From CAYLSV01 sp964386435 (GTDB taxonomy: Bacteria > Planctomycetota > Phycisphaerae > Tepidisphaerales > Tepidisphaeraceae): a stretch of DNA of 64,000 bases. Under the pieces are notes generated by a model. That model was not told the origin of the DNA. It ran no database searches and saw only the letters and a program-made list of their open reading frames with translations. Numbering within the stretch: the stretch's first letter is position 1; every line of letters begins with the position of its first letter. Made by a program: the position numbers and the translations under genes. This document shows positions 46,201 to 53,856 of the stretch, piece after piece. Where the stretch lies: the NCBI GenBank assembly GCA_964386435.1, contig CAYLSV010000002.1, positions 28,558 to 92,557 of the forward strand. The letters are read 5' to 3'.

Positions 46201-49200
46201 CGGCCGCGGCTCGACGCAGTCGTACAGCGGTTTTGAGTTTGTCGGCGAAACGCGGCCGGCGGCCGTCGTCGTCAGCGCCAACCCGATCAGCGAGGGCGAC
46301 GTCCTCAACCTCGCCGCCCAGGTCACGGGCTTGTCCGGCCGACAGGTCGAGCGGATCGATTGGGACCTTGACGGCGACGGCGTCTTCGGCGACGCCCGCG
46401 GCGACACGCCCCAGTTCACCTGGCCGCAGTTGCAATTGGTCAACATCATCGACGACGGCATCTACCTGCCCACCGCTCGGGCCGAGCTCTCGGACGGCAC
46501 CCTCGCCTACGGCTCGCAGGAGCTGCTGATCAGCGACACCGCCCCCACCCTCGGCATCGAGGGGCCGAGCAGCTTCGACCAGTTCACCACCCAGACCTTC
46601 ACCTTCACCGCCGACGATCCCGGCGACGACGCGATCGATTCGTGGCGAATCTTCTGGGGCGACGGCACGTCCGACATCATCGAGGCCGAGTCGCCGACGC
46701 TGTCGCATCGCTTCCGATTCCCCGGCAACACGACCATCGTTGCCGAGGCGACAGACGCCGAGGAGTCGGTGGTGACCACGGAGTTCTTCAGCGTCAACGT
46801 TCGGAGTGCCGCTGCGCCGGTGCGTGCCGCGACGACCGTTCCCGAGATCTTCGAGGGCGACGCCGTCCCGATCGACCTCATCGCCACCGGCGGTGACGCG
46901 GCCCGGATCACGCAGACCATCATCGACTTCGACGACGGCCGCGAGCCGCAGGTGTTTGTTGGTGTGCCGGGGACGCAAACGGTCACGTACAACGAGGAGG
47001 GCATCTACGACGTCCGTGTGAGCTTCGTCGAGGGCGACGGCTCCATCACCGAAGCCCAGCCGCTGCGGCTGCAGGTGCTCGAAAGCGTGCTGCAGATTAC
47101 CGCTGAACTCGCCGGCCGACCCACCGGCTCGCTAGTCAGCATCAACGAAGGTGACAGCGTCGAACTCATCGTCGAGGCCACGAAGCCGGGCGACGATCAG
47201 GTCAGCGAGTTCCGCATCGACTGGGGCGACGGCAGCCCGATCAAAGTCCTGCGGCCTGAGCCGGGCCGGGAGCTGGGCGCGGAGGTGTTGACCCACACCT
47301 ACGCGGACAACAACACGTTTGCCGTCCGCGTCACCGTGGTGAGCGAAGACGAAACAGGCGAGGTCTTGGCCGGCCTCGTTGAGGTGGACGATGTCGCCCC
47401 CGTCGTCACCGCCGTCGGCGACGCCACGATCAATGAGGGCGTGCCTTACACGCTCACCGTCCGGCCCAGCGACCCCGGCGACCTCGTCACGCTCCTCGCC
47501 GTCGACTGGGGCGACGGCACGTTCGACACGATCCCCAACCCGTGGGGGCCGGGCAACTTCCAGGTCATCGACAACCCCGACGGCGAGGTCCGCCAGCTCC
47601 GCCACGTCTACCGCCAGGACGGCAACTACATGATCCGCGTCGCCGGCATCGCCGACGGCGTGCGGTCGGACTTCTCGACCCGCCCGATCGCCGTCACCGA
47701 CGTCGCTCCCGAGCCGACCGTCCGCATCGTCGAGGATTTCGCGCCGGCCAGCGACACGAACCCGACGATCCCGATCAGCGAGGGCACGACCATCACCGCC
47801 GAAGTTTCCACCGGCGAGCAGGGTGATGACTCGTACAACACCATCCAGGTCGACTGGGGCGACGGCACCGTCGACACCGTGCCGATCGATCGCGAGCTGG
47901 ATTTGTCGCTGCGGATCCGCGGCTCGCTGGTCACGCTGCTGGCCGAGGGCCGGGAGATTGGCATTCACCAGTTCGACGAGCCGATCGACGCCGCGGCCGT
48001 AGGCTTGGCGGCGGAGGACGGCTCGCTGCGGTTCGACGATTTGCGGATCATCGACCGCAACGGCACGCCGATCTACGCCGAGGACTTTGCAAACGGCCTG
48101 GGGCAGTTCACCGTCCGCAGCGGCAGCGCCTCAGCGACAAACAACGCCCTCGTCACCGGCACCAACGCCGTGGCCACCACCGCGCCCGCCGCCCTCGCCG
48201 AGACGATCGGCACCGCGGTGCGCGTCGATCTGCAGCAGCTCGGACCGGCTCTGACCGCCGACCTCATCTTCGCCCGCTACACCGGCTACCGCATCACCTG
48301 GGGCGACGGCGAGGTAACGACGGTTGAGTTCGGCGACAACCCGACCATCGACGACCTGATCACCGACCACGTCTACGACGAGCCGGGCGATTATTTCCCG
48401 CGCGTCGACTTCCTCGGCGGCACCACCCCGTTCTTCCAGCAGCTCAAGGCCTTCGCCGCCGGCGAGACGCGGTACGGCGTGCTCATCGAGGAGCGGCTCG
48501 AGCCGGGGCAGTATCTGCAAGTCGATTGGGGCGACGGCGCGACCGAGCGGATCACGTTCGCCAACCAGCCCGACGACACGGGCGGCGACGACTTCGAGAT
48601 CGACCACGTCTACGCCGGGCCGGGGCAGTTCCGGCCGACGTTCGTGCGGTTCACCCCCGACGCCAACGGCGAGCCGCAGCCGGGCGTCACCTTGTCCGAC
48701 ATCGTGCTCATCGGCGACCGCGGCATTATCGCCGACTTCTCAACCACCGTCGACTTCGACGCGGCACTCGGGCAGCGTGGTTTGCTGATCTTCGACTACG
48801 CCGCCCAGGACGATTACAAGTTCGCCGGCGTGCTCGACACCGGCGGTCGACGGGAGTTCGTCATCGGCGAGATCAAGCCCGACGGCGACGACGCCGGCGG
48901 CGACCCGGACCTCACCATCTTCCGCCGCGACAACGCCCCGATCACCCAGCGGCTGACCCACACCTACGCCGACAACGGTCCGGCGACACAGATCTCCGCC
49001 CGTGTGTTCGACGCCGGCACCAGCTACGCCACCGACGACAACGTGCCGATCCAGATCGTCAACGTCGCCCCCGCACCGACGATCGACGTCTTCAAGACGG
49101 TGCAGATCGATCAAACGTTCACGCTCAACATCACTGCCATCGACGACCCCGGCACCGACACCGTCACAAGCGGCCGCATCCTTTGGGGCGACGGCACGCA

Positions 49201-49951
49201 GACGCCATTCACCGGCTCGCCGCTTCGCGGGTTCGGCAAGAGCTACAACACGCCGGGCACCTACGACATCAACATCCAGCTCACCGACGAGGACGGCACG
49301 TTCACAACGACCACGAGCATTGTCGTCGCGACCACCCGGCCGCCGCAGGTGGTGCTCGCCGAGTTCGACCGCGAGCAGCAACAGGAGGTGGTCATCCGCA
49401 TCGACCGCAACCTCGGCGACGTGGTCACCGACGCGCTGATCGTCCGCAACGTCACGACCGGCGAGGAGTTCCGCTCCACCGCCGTCGCCCGCAACTTTGG
49501 CACGCGGACCGCCACGTTCACGTTCGACACGACGCTGCCCAACGGCAACTACGAGGCGTCCCTGCCGGCGGCCGGCATTCGTGACACGCAGAACGTCGCG
49601 CTGCAGCAGGATGTGATGCTCTCGTTCTTCGTCCTCGCCGGCGACGCCAACGGCGACCGGCAGGTGAACCTCGCCGACTTCGGCATCCTGCGAGCAAACT
49701 TCGGCCGCAACGATGACCCGCTGTTCAGCCAGGCCGACTTCAACTACGACGGGCGAGTCGACCTCGCCGACTTCGGCATTTTGCGGCAGAACTTCGGCGA
49801 GGAGCTGCTGCCGCCAGTGCCGGCCCCGGTGCCAATCGTCTCCAACGGCATCACCTTCGGCGGCCCGGTCCGCGGCTCAACCAGCCTCTTCGACGGCGGC
49901 ACTGCCGGCAGCGGCAAACGTGGCGGCGGCATCTTCAACGGCCGCCGTTGA
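37205..49951 (+). CDS. Giant multidomain surface protein with dockerin C-terminus
   Basis: 4,248 residues from ATG 37205 (the frame is open to GTG 37163). LEPRRLLA (47-54) is the planctomycete export signature. In order: a Calx-beta domain (about 60-190); a long beta-rich region of unknown fold to about 1,330; about twenty RTX-like Gly/Asp nonapeptides (GGxGxDxLxG, about 1,340-1,545); a beta-propeller/lactonase-like region (about 1,860-2,570); two P-type jelly-roll domains (about 2,580-2,700 and 2,715-2,840); a second short RTX-like patch; a tandem of PKD-like domains with seven WGDG motifs (about 3,020-4,030); and a type I dockerin with two Ca loops (DANGDRQVNLADFG, DFNYDGRVDLADFG, about 4,143-4,205). 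Only two Cys stand out. It is probably a secreted, calcium-bound adhesin or S-layer-associated protein; no enzyme active site was recognised. Confidence 0.9.
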   Translation: MPQSSHVAGPFVHASDANAINAWHHSRGRRALARAADRAAAEVVDKLEPRRLLAALSVNDVDVREEAGNSTATFTVTLDEPASTSVTVDFEAVQSDVQAFGNSGTANPTVGPIGAQRNVDFQATSGTLTFTPGQTSKTVNVTVLPDNVRETDEYFELTLRNAQGAELADSRGQAMIALNDLGPSLGGLMGVEAAGLKQAVGEVFERVRGGVLESVVELDVPLIGEALDRYIQPLIEQLNRWETDLGREIDRIVGELFGGTDDYEAISQLRDALFIAFGPSGLNVLVDGIDPGNGITASDVTLTYAEGGNDTQYLQYDFHLGQSAVTDIAFDIPDIEGLPPFLNFSLDADEGLRLSYRWDVRLGFGISNAYSPNLPGFINIPKPYLNTGPAANDVGGDRQKVPEFVAQIVAESAPPKDGDNIPLDGDFGFGGSVNIGLLSANAKDGTVRGVTLSAPNKRSATGDGTFWLQLGLDGQADEVIQIDVNSGAGTTTPLLLTTLNAQLTTKLQPILSGTLFPPIEAQADLSQLGNLGDPNATLPGINLVSRDARITSMTVFGGEEFGFGADDSIQMPSGVPVGAGAQTDDRRGRTLGFRSNQSSTSSGGRQVLRGVLEGPSDGRLMTNTEFTLAVGSGTGATPVYVRLSQGEAAGVSGLADEDVNVNAGERSLEGEVRRALRLALQSQGLSTNLVEVDVEDGRFVFRSSQQMSIRYQTLERSRAEARVTVDIGNRDFTNVVASDQTTFDRIVVGRGVAGGLPQLIDPIDFNIEAIAEAKLRLNVQAGVNDFGVQDEVEQNLGVVEGGLGLPEVSFDFKLDATASFERDESGSPTIVSDLSDLRFDYVQLDIGELFDTVVKPIVNTVGTIIDPVASLLGTGFDAAEGFITRPVPILSDLQGQDISLLDIAGGEEGLVGQLITAFGSVLDLSQGLTKFLQEYNGEPINFGCFVWDKRIRKILPCAISDTLGSVGGLSLAEFNDSFDTISSSGGGLKLDILNPTEIGKLLVGDDANLVSFTLPKIDGGLGADFGFDFGFIDFELAAGLDLYLELGIGYDTRGLRSIVNALRNDVAPDWADLLDGLYLNTRQSDNPSSTDPNIANPPEAFASVFVDGELDVDIAVASGRVAAGLNGSLAFNLVDPDNDGKLRWQEIEDATDGFEDLSRILSLFDIELVLGGEFEFEVDILFGLVSFDIEDFIDPQFEVKLTLNELLSVFGLDYTEAAVDTTPILAETTTIDGDNVLRLNTGPYAGDRRYGDTNDSGFAVDADGFVINDAAGDPIEIDGARFSVDHLSGNRVRITNDKTGDSQIISTVGIDYILATGLDGNDSFDFAGVNVPVEVRGAGGNDTLVGGNRGDTLHGDAGDDSLVGGDGNDRLVTGTGTAVARGGSGDDVIDASASRSATIFTDAGNDSVLGGNGPDDIRADGGLGNNTIRGGGGSDTLLGGVGDDLIFGGGGADNLFGGEGNDRLLGGTGVDVINGGAGDDLLDGGLGNDVLRGQDDNDTLRGGDGQDTLEGGRNLDLMFGGGGNDDITSDNADLAVEGGFGDDQLSIVFVTGTAVNATFAAGRYSDGNATTRINGFDGGVVTARMSNQADRVTVDGTDYALDLELLDGNDEFILLNALKDVTVDGGDPGPTDVGQDKVTIDYSASDVSREVTLDGRSILLDDGNTFTVDNFELVDILFGDGDDIATLNNTDGYRTNIVGGHGNDVARVADLGGRIDFFGGFLGARDDDGQDELVLELVGSPSDYFNGSISRFAELNAAVETVQIDASATRASASTAWTVSEDGIIAVGGQTLFTNVGADTIRVIDDAAGNDSLGVVATSGVAKKVIIEDQRFELQRNRAVAQTLEFTESDEQLQLGTANIPIGADVLHSPDGRHVYFIGDREGASTDAEISVYGRDDVTGELFPLRTYTESGLNINTDNGYFVMHPDGDAIAVASGDRIRILQRDKATGDLRRTSSFIRSVDRFDRSQTVAWSPDGRSLYAANSSVIHFSYNAANGTLSVEQNFTVASSSTGSSRAPATSVYATENGAGIIIATTDPGRGYHYFQVNPSTNDVIPDSTANGRFIAQQVVRNAFDADRFTRFTGGDEGLGNVYLIDSGATSSSNRDVLRFVLNTDNSLPLSLADSSGFTQFANLSDSQGPFVVGSRLVLPTEPPASNSSVFSFVLQAANLGSTNDSLPGRGASLSAEGDQVYTTFDPGGARPSGGVLKTRFGIFGPSGPSEELFVDEGDVTIPVSTFESLVISEDGTRAYAISKVSGSLLAYDRNPSTQLLRYTGHFATRPADAGLNGVSQIIDIDADNGFVVVSSSVADTLTAYKHNPSAGTIDKIGEPVATGRPIGELIWNGTQLFNTQFLDLFERFDVNDVDGVIRRSGFGTASTEKASAAARLDDIFIVANNNELNPDNTGRLFALEGGLTVNRVAPDNTPYDDLQALVDVDGRILVVASSSRADRIDLFEYSNRNFTLLSTAVNGQGGVSGIARVQDVTISSDARFIVATSGDNDTGAVFALGRGGRLTFLQRLADGVGGAAGIDGATDLVADPITGGFVATSRPDNRGLGGLAQFALRESGESGLIREIISNLQTKVIDLDISGLVGAVGNPRLTVDIDTGGLLNLTQLSLIAPSGQTVLLGGGSHRGMDNLTITDDAAQSLNEISGDGVLTGEARPFEPLSGFTGEDPNGRWRLSVTSFGSNLALNEFKLDLDPRLASIDVPEQIFDNQTSTSTLRVRETSGVIRDIEVEVDIPHTFVGDLTGTLIGPDGTRVTLFDLTGAGRGQGGLLGAVLDDDAQASVRDVVSDPDGLFLPTGILADFHGKSANGTWRLEVSDQANQDQGEIRDWSLGIETTAGKALRIEGSGIEGGRYTGGDASDEVVVRDVTFPGTTVVDTRGGTDRVTIDGTRVGSTIDVNLGSGDDVADVFKADGNVNLRGDGDSDILNLWASGATSNVRIFGGSGNDDVRVDLLNARGSMTLDGQSGSDNLIASTDGNPLIKTGPSNGNGTITYAGRGSTQSYSGFEFVGETRPAAVVVSANPISEGDVLNLAAQVTGLSGRQVERIDWDLDGDGVFGDARGDTPQFTWPQLQLVNIIDDGIYLPTARAELSDGTLAYGSQELLISDTAPTLGIEGPSSFDQFTTQTFTFTADDPGDDAIDSWRIFWGDGTSDIIEAESPTLSHRFRFPGNTTIVAEATDAEESVVTTEFFSVNVRSAAAPVRAATTVPEIFEGDAVPIDLIATGGDAARITQTIIDFDDGREPQVFVGVPGTQTVTYNEEGIYDVRVSFVEGDGSITEAQPLRLQVLESVLQITAELAGRPTGSLVSINEGDSVELIVEATKPGDDQVSEFRIDWGDGSPIKVLRPEPGRELGAEVLTHTYADNNTFAVRVTVVSEDETGEVLAGLVEVDDVAPVVTAVGDATINEGVPYTLTVRPSDPGDLVTLLAVDWGDGTFDTIPNPWGPGNFQVIDNPDGEVRQLRHVYRQDGNYMIRVAGIADGVRSDFSTRPIAVTDVAPEPTVRIVEDFAPASDTNPTIPISEGTTITAEVSTGEQGDDSYNTIQVDWGDGTVDTVPIDRELDLSLRIRGSLVTLLAEGREIGIHQFDEPIDAAAVGLAAEDGSLRFDDLRIIDRNGTPIYAEDFANGLGQFTVRSGSASATNNALVTGTNAVATTAPAALAETIGTAVRVDLQQLGPALTADLIFARYTGYRITWGDGEVTTVEFGDNPTIDDLITDHVYDEPGDYFPRVDFLGGTTPFFQQLKAFAAGETRYGVLIEERLEPGQYLQVDWGDGATERITFANQPDDTGGDDFEIDHVYAGPGQFRPTFVRFTPDANGEPQPGVTLSDIVLIGDRGIIADFSTTVDFDAALGQRGLLIFDYAAQDDYKFAGVLDTGGRREFVIGEIKPDGDDAGGDPDLTIFRRDNAPITQRLTHTYADNGPATQISARVFDAGTSYATDDNVPIQIVNVAPAPTIDVFKTVQIDQTFTLNITAIDDPGTDTVTSGRILWGDGTQTPFTGSPLRGFGKSYNTPGTYDINIQLTDEDGTFTTTTSIVVATTRPPQVVLAEFDREQQQEVVIRIDRNLGDVVTDALIVRNVTTGEEFRSTAVARNFGTRTATFTFDTTLPNGNYEASLPAAGIRDTQNVALQQDVMLSFFVLAGDANGDRQVNLADFGILRANFGRNDDPLFSQADFNYDGRVDLADFGILRQNFGEELLPPVPAPVPIVSNGITFGGPVRGSTSLFDGGTAGSGKRGGGIFNGRR

Positions 49952-49966
49952 GGCCGCGACGACAGG

Positions 49967-51937
49967 TCACGCCCGGCGGTCGGCCCGCGGACGGATGTCG
50001 TTCTGGCGATACGCCTCGATGAGCTGCTCGAGCATCCGCCGCTCGGCGGCGAACCGGCGGCCGTGCTCGGTGTCGGCCATCTGGTGCGGCGGCGTCCACC
50101 GGCGGACCGGCGTGACCTGCGGGACAATGTCCACGCCGTCGCGAATGGCCGCCTCCACGCTGTCGAAGTGGTGGTGGCGGGCGAGCATGGTGCCGCTGGG
50201 CTCAAGCACCAGCGTGTAACCCTGGTCGCCGTAGGCCTCGCTGAAGGCGCCGTCGATCGTGATGGCCTTGCCGCTCTGCTTCACCGGGTTCTCGCCGGCC
50301 TCGATCTTGACCGGGACGTGGCCGTTGACGATCAACCCGTTCTCGGGGCTGACGCCGAAGCTGCGCAGAATCTTCTCGCAAAACTCCGGCTCGTGGATGA
50401 GGTTGAAGTAGGGGTCCTTCGCCTCGTGGTGCGTGCTCTTGTCGGCAATGAAGTCGCGCTCGAACGTCGTGATCCGGGCCTTGCCAAAAAGCGGCGAGCG
50501 GGGGCCGTTCCACAGGTACCACAGAAAATCGAGGTCGGCATCCTGCCGCTCGGCGTGGGCGCGAAACACGACCCGCTCGATCGCATCAAACATCCCAGGC
50601 CCCGCCCGATCCACGCCGTCGATCTTCAGCGGCAGGATCCCGCCCTCCATGTCCACCGGCACGCACGCGTGGAAGATGAGGTGGTCGTCGCGGACCAGGT
50701 ACATGCTGCCGCGGCCGACCAGGAACTCCATCTGCTCCTGCAGCATCCGGCTGCTGACGAAGCTGTTCTTCATCCGGTCCATGCACAGCTGCTCGTCGTC
50801 GGTGAGCTTGTACGGATCGTCCGGGTCAAGCGTCGGCAGGTGCGTGTCACGCAACTCATGCGTTTTGCCGTCGAGCGTGATCGTGCCGGCGTCGAGGTCG
50901 ATGTGGTGCAGCAGGCGGCGGTCGTCCATCTCCCACTCGGGGTGGCGGGCGATCAGCTGCCCCTCCAGCTTGAACTGCATGATCGCCGCGGCCTTCTGCA
51001 TCCGGGCGATGATCCAGTTGGGCCGCATGCCGTCGGCCTTGGGCATGAAGTGAACGGCGTCGTCCTTGTCGTACACGGTGCGGGCGAGATGCTCCAGCGG
51101 CGTGAGCGGGATTCCATACCCTTCGTCGAGCTGCGTGAGCCGGCGGTAACGCAAGCTGATCCGCAGCACGTTGCAGATCAACGCCTCGTGCCCCAGCGCC
51201 GCCCCGAGCCAGATGACATCGTGGTTGCCCCAGACGATGCGCACGCTCGGCTGCTGCATCAGGTAGTCCAGCACCCGGTCGCCCCGCGGCCCCCGGTCCC
51301 AGCAGTCGCCGCCGATGATCAGCTCGTAGACCGCCAAGTTGCGGATCAGCCGGCCGACGACGTGGACGAGCTCCAACGCCTTGCCGCGGCCCAGCAGCTC
51401 GTCGACAATCGTCTCGAGGAACGAGGCGTCGCGGCCGGTGGTCGGCTCTTGCATCATCTCCAGCAGCAGCTCGCGGTAGGCCCCCGGGAACACGCCGATG
51501 GCGCGCTTGAGGCTGTACCCCGTGGCCAGCGTCCGGGCCAACACCAGCTGCAGCCGCAGCGTGCGGATCACGTACTCGCGGAGCTTCACCGGCTCGGTGA
51601 GCGTGCGGGCCAGCGTCGCCGTGACCTCGGCCGGATAGAACGTGAGCGTCAGAAAATCCTTCAGCTCCTCGGCGTTGAGCTTGTCGGCGAACAGCTTCTC
51701 TACCAGCGGCCGCAGAGTGCCGCTGGCGTTGTTGATCACGTGCCGAAGCTTCTTGTCCTCGCCGTGAACGTCGCTGATGACGTGAACCGTCCCCTTCGGC
51801 AGCGTGGCAATGGCCGCCAAACGGGCGATCTCCGCGGTGGCCGAATCGATGCTGGGGAACTGCCGGGCCAGGACCTCGAGCCGAACCAGTTCATCCGCCC
51901 GATCCACGGCCGGCCGATCATGCGAGTACGCAGGCAT
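49967..51937 (-). CDS. fbp: Fructose-1,6-bisphosphatase, class III
   Basis: 656 residues from ATG 51937; an in-frame start at 51958 would add seven residues. It is a class III (Firmicute-type) FBPase of the metallophosphatase fold: VHVISDVHGEDKKLRHVI (about 51-68, metal-binding Asp56 and His58), IIGGDCWDRGPRGDRVLDYL, IVWGNHDVIWLG and a C-terminal NGHVPVKIEAGENPVKQSGK. It hydrolyses fructose 1,6-bisphosphate in gluconeogenesis. The choice of 51937 rests on TATAGAT 6 nt upstream. It converges with the giant gene with 15 bp between stops. Confidence 0.93.
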   Translation of the reverse strand: MPAYSHDRPAVDRADELVRLEVLARQFPSIDSATAEIARLAAIATLPKGTVHVISDVHGEDKKLRHVINNASGTLRPLVEKLFADKLNAEELKDFLTLTFYPAEVTATLARTLTEPVKLREYVIRTLRLQLVLARTLATGYSLKRAIGVFPGAYRELLLEMMQEPTTGRDASFLETIVDELLGRGKALELVHVVGRLIRNLAVYELIIGGDCWDRGPRGDRVLDYLMQQPSVRIVWGNHDVIWLGAALGHEALICNVLRISLRYRRLTQLDEGYGIPLTPLEHLARTVYDKDDAVHFMPKADGMRPNWIIARMQKAAAIMQFKLEGQLIARHPEWEMDDRRLLHHIDLDAGTITLDGKTHELRDTHLPTLDPDDPYKLTDDEQLCMDRMKNSFVSSRMLQEQMEFLVGRGSMYLVRDDHLIFHACVPVDMEGGILPLKIDGVDRAGPGMFDAIERVVFRAHAERQDADLDFLWYLWNGPRSPLFGKARITTFERDFIADKSTHHEAKDPYFNLIHEPEFCEKILRSFGVSPENGLIVNGHVPVKIEAGENPVKQSGKAITIDGAFSEAYGDQGYTLVLEPSGTMLARHHHFDSVEAAIRDGVDIVPQVTPVRRWTPPHQMADTEHGRRFAAERRMLEQLIEAYRQNDIRPRADRRA

Positions 51938-51988
51938 GGCGGCATCTATAGGAGCCACACGTCCACCGCCGACTCAAGACGCACAAAG

Positions 51989-52666
51989 TTACTCCGCCTC
52001 GGCCACGGCGTCGGCCAGCTCGTCCTTGTCCATCTTGCTGCGGCCGCTGATGTCGAGCTTCTTCGCCTGCTCGTAGAGCTCGTCCTTCGTCTGGCCATCA
52101 GCGTCGGACTTGTCGTCGCTGAAGCTGTCGTGCAGGACATGGGCCAACTCCTGCTTGTCCATCTTGCTGCGGCCGGTGACAGCCCGGTCGCGGGCTAAAT
52201 CGTCCAGCTCGTCACGGGTCAGCCGTTCGAGCTGCTCAACCGAGAGTTCGCTGGCATCGTCGTGGCTCACGTACTTCCGGGCGGCCTTGGCGGCGGCGGT
52301 GTTCTCGACGTACTGCCGGGCCTCGCTCCGCTTCTTTTGCTCCGCCTTCTTCTTCTCGTCGTGGCTGAGCAGATCCCACGCCTTCTCCGGCAGGTAACGC
52401 TTCTCCCCGCCGGCGGCGTTGGCGTCGCCTTCCTTGGTCTGCCAATCCTCGTTCGTCCACTCCTCGAGCGACTTCTGCTCGTCGGTCTTCTCGTCCTTGT
52501 AGCCGCCGCCTTGCTTCTCGTACTCGTGGGCGAGGAGCTGCGATTTGCGGGCCGACCATTGACCGGGCTTGCCGCCCTTGTCGCCGGCCTTGATCTTCTC
52601 CTTCAGATCCGCCCGCAGCTGCGGCTTCGTGTACTGATCCTCGTAATCCTCGGCAGTCTTGCTCAT
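51989..52666 (-). CDS. DUF5872-like protein with two SAP/Rho-N-like motifs
   Basis: 225 residues, highly charged. The N-terminus (YTKPQLRADLKEKIKAGDKG, then KPGQWSARKSQLLAHEYEKQ and SLEEWTNEDWQTKEG) matches the DUF5872 family as I know it. The C-terminus has two related helix-turn-helix-like motifs, LTRDELDDLARDRAVTGRSK and TKDELYEQAKKLDISGRSK, each followed by MDK-x-E-L, resembling the SAP/Rho N-terminal domain that binds nucleic acid. A role in nucleic-acid binding is inferred, not shown. It is downstream of rplS but separated by a strong hairpin. Confidence 0.75.
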   Translation of the reverse strand: MSKTAEDYEDQYTKPQLRADLKEKIKAGDKGGKPGQWSARKSQLLAHEYEKQGGGYKDEKTDEQKSLEEWTNEDWQTKEGDANAAGGEKRYLPEKAWDLLSHDEKKKAEQKKRSEARQYVENTAAAKAARKYVSHDDASELSVEQLERLTRDELDDLARDRAVTGRSKMDKQELAHVLHDSFSDDKSDADGQTKDELYEQAKKLDISGRSKMDKDELADAVAEAE

Positions 52667-52697
52667 GCGGGACCGACCGCAAGCGGCGCGCCAAAGC

Positions 52698-52782
52698 GAG
52701 AGTATCGAGTGATGAGTAACGAGTACCGAGTGCCCGGACGCGAAATCCGGCCACTCGGTACTCATTACTCAATACTCGCTAC
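52698..52782. terminator. Family A heptamer hairpin, likely rplS terminator
   Basis: Left arm 52698-52738 has words GAGTGAT, GAGTAAC, GAGTACC, GAGTGCC; right arm 52746-52782 has GGTACTC, ATTACTC, AATACTC, GCTAC. The arms pair over about 35 nt with a small loop, starting 7 bp after the rplS stop on the minus strand. It lacks a T-run, so Rho-independent action is uncertain. Confidence 0.65.
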
Positions 52783-52788
52783 TTCCGC

Positions 52789-53202
52789 TCACGCCGCCTT
52801 GTCCTGCTTCTTCGCAGCCTTGGCCTCGTCGGCGGCGCGCTCCTTCTTGGTCGGGGCACGCTTCTCGGTGATGCGGGTCGCCTTGCCGACGCGGTCGCGG
52901 AGGTAGTACAGCTTGGCCCGGCGGACCCGGCCGTTGCGCTTGATCACGACCTTCTCGATACTCGGCGAGTGGACCGGGAACACCCGCTCCACGCCCTCGC
53001 CGGCCACCAGGCGGCGGACCGTGAAGTTCTGCGTTGGGCCGCGGCCCTTCTTGCAGATCACGTCGCCGACAAACTTCTGCGTCCGGCTCTTCTGGCCCTC
53101 GACAATGTTCACGTGGACCTCCACCGTGTCGCCGACCTGCGGCACGGTGACGTCGGCTTTGAGGCTGTTCTGTTCGGCAAAGGCGATGCGGCTGTCGATC
53201 AT
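52789..53202 (-). CDS. rplS: 50S ribosomal protein L19
   Basis: 137 residues from ATG 53202, preceded by AGGA about 7 nt upstream. The L19 core is clear: VPQVGDTVEVHVNIVEGQKS (about 20-39), TQKFVGDVICKKGRGPTQNF, FPVHSPSIEKVVIKRNGRVR and RRAKLYYLRDRVGKATRI. A basic/acidic extension of about 20 residues (KKERAADEAKAAKKQDKAA) follows. L19 sits at the 30S-50S interface. In many bacteria it directly follows trmD; here trmD lies 3.7 kb upstream on the same strand with a repeat-rich cassette of opposite-strand genes between. Confidence 0.97.
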   Translation of the reverse strand: MIDSRIAFAEQNSLKADVTVPQVGDTVEVHVNIVEGQKSRTQKFVGDVICKKGRGPTQNFTVRRLVAGEGVERVFPVHSPSIEKVVIKRNGRVRRAKLYYLRDRVGKATRITEKRAPTKKERAADEAKAAKKQDKAA

Positions 53203-53856
53203 GGCGGGTCCTGAGTCATCCCGGCGAGCCGGGCGGGCCGCCACGACGACTCGTCAGCGTCGGCGGCCTCTGGGGGGAGTCGGGTTGGCGGGCAAGCAGT
53301 TCAGCGGGCTTGGCCTTGGGTTCGGCGGCGCATCCCCATACCGCACCCCGGGTGCGGCAGCAGGACGAACCTGACTTGGTGAACGGGGTTTCCAGCCCCG
53401 TGGAGGCAACGACCTCCGAGTGGACAGCCCACCGATCCACCAAGACCGGCCAGGCTGGGACCGGCCAGCTTAGCACATCCCCACCGCCCCGTCATTCCGC
53501 CACGCCAAGAAACTTCGCCCAAGGCACTCGACCCGATACGACCCCACCCGAACCCCGATCAAGCAACTGCCACACACCAATTGATGCTCCTCAAGACGAG
53601 GTGCCGCAGGAAGCGGACAAAGGTGTAGCATTCTGCAATGCTCTCAACAGCCGCCAACAACCCCGGCCGCCCACCACCCACTTCCACGCCACCGAGCGGC
53701 AGGTTGCGGAGAAGCAAGACGCCGAGGGCAAGTGCGTCGCCCGACACGTCCGGAGCTTGAGGTATGGCAGCACTTGGACAACCACCGGCCGCAACGCCAA
53801 CGCCTATCGAACAATAACTCCCAATCTATTCTCCCGAACAGCACTTGGGGAGCAAA
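53203..53856. other. Long intergenic region with consecutive hairpins (rplS leader side)
   Basis: No convincing gene was found in these 654 bp. Three adjacent perfect stems are visible: CCGCACCC/GGGTGCGG at 53341-53357, ACGGGG/CCCCGT at 53383-53401 and GGAGG/CCTCC at 53402-53417. They lie 140-215 nt upstream of rplS on its strand and could belong to an mRNA leader or a structured RNA. The stretch 53480-53850 has no visible structure. Confidence 0.5.

Noticed and set aside
53340..53400. Minus-strand sequence resembling part of bacterial SRP RNA (GTTCACCAAGTCAGGTTCG)
   Set aside because: The GGAA tetraloop and AGCAG side of helix 8 are missing, and the flanks form local hairpins instead of pairing 5' to 3' across the molecule.
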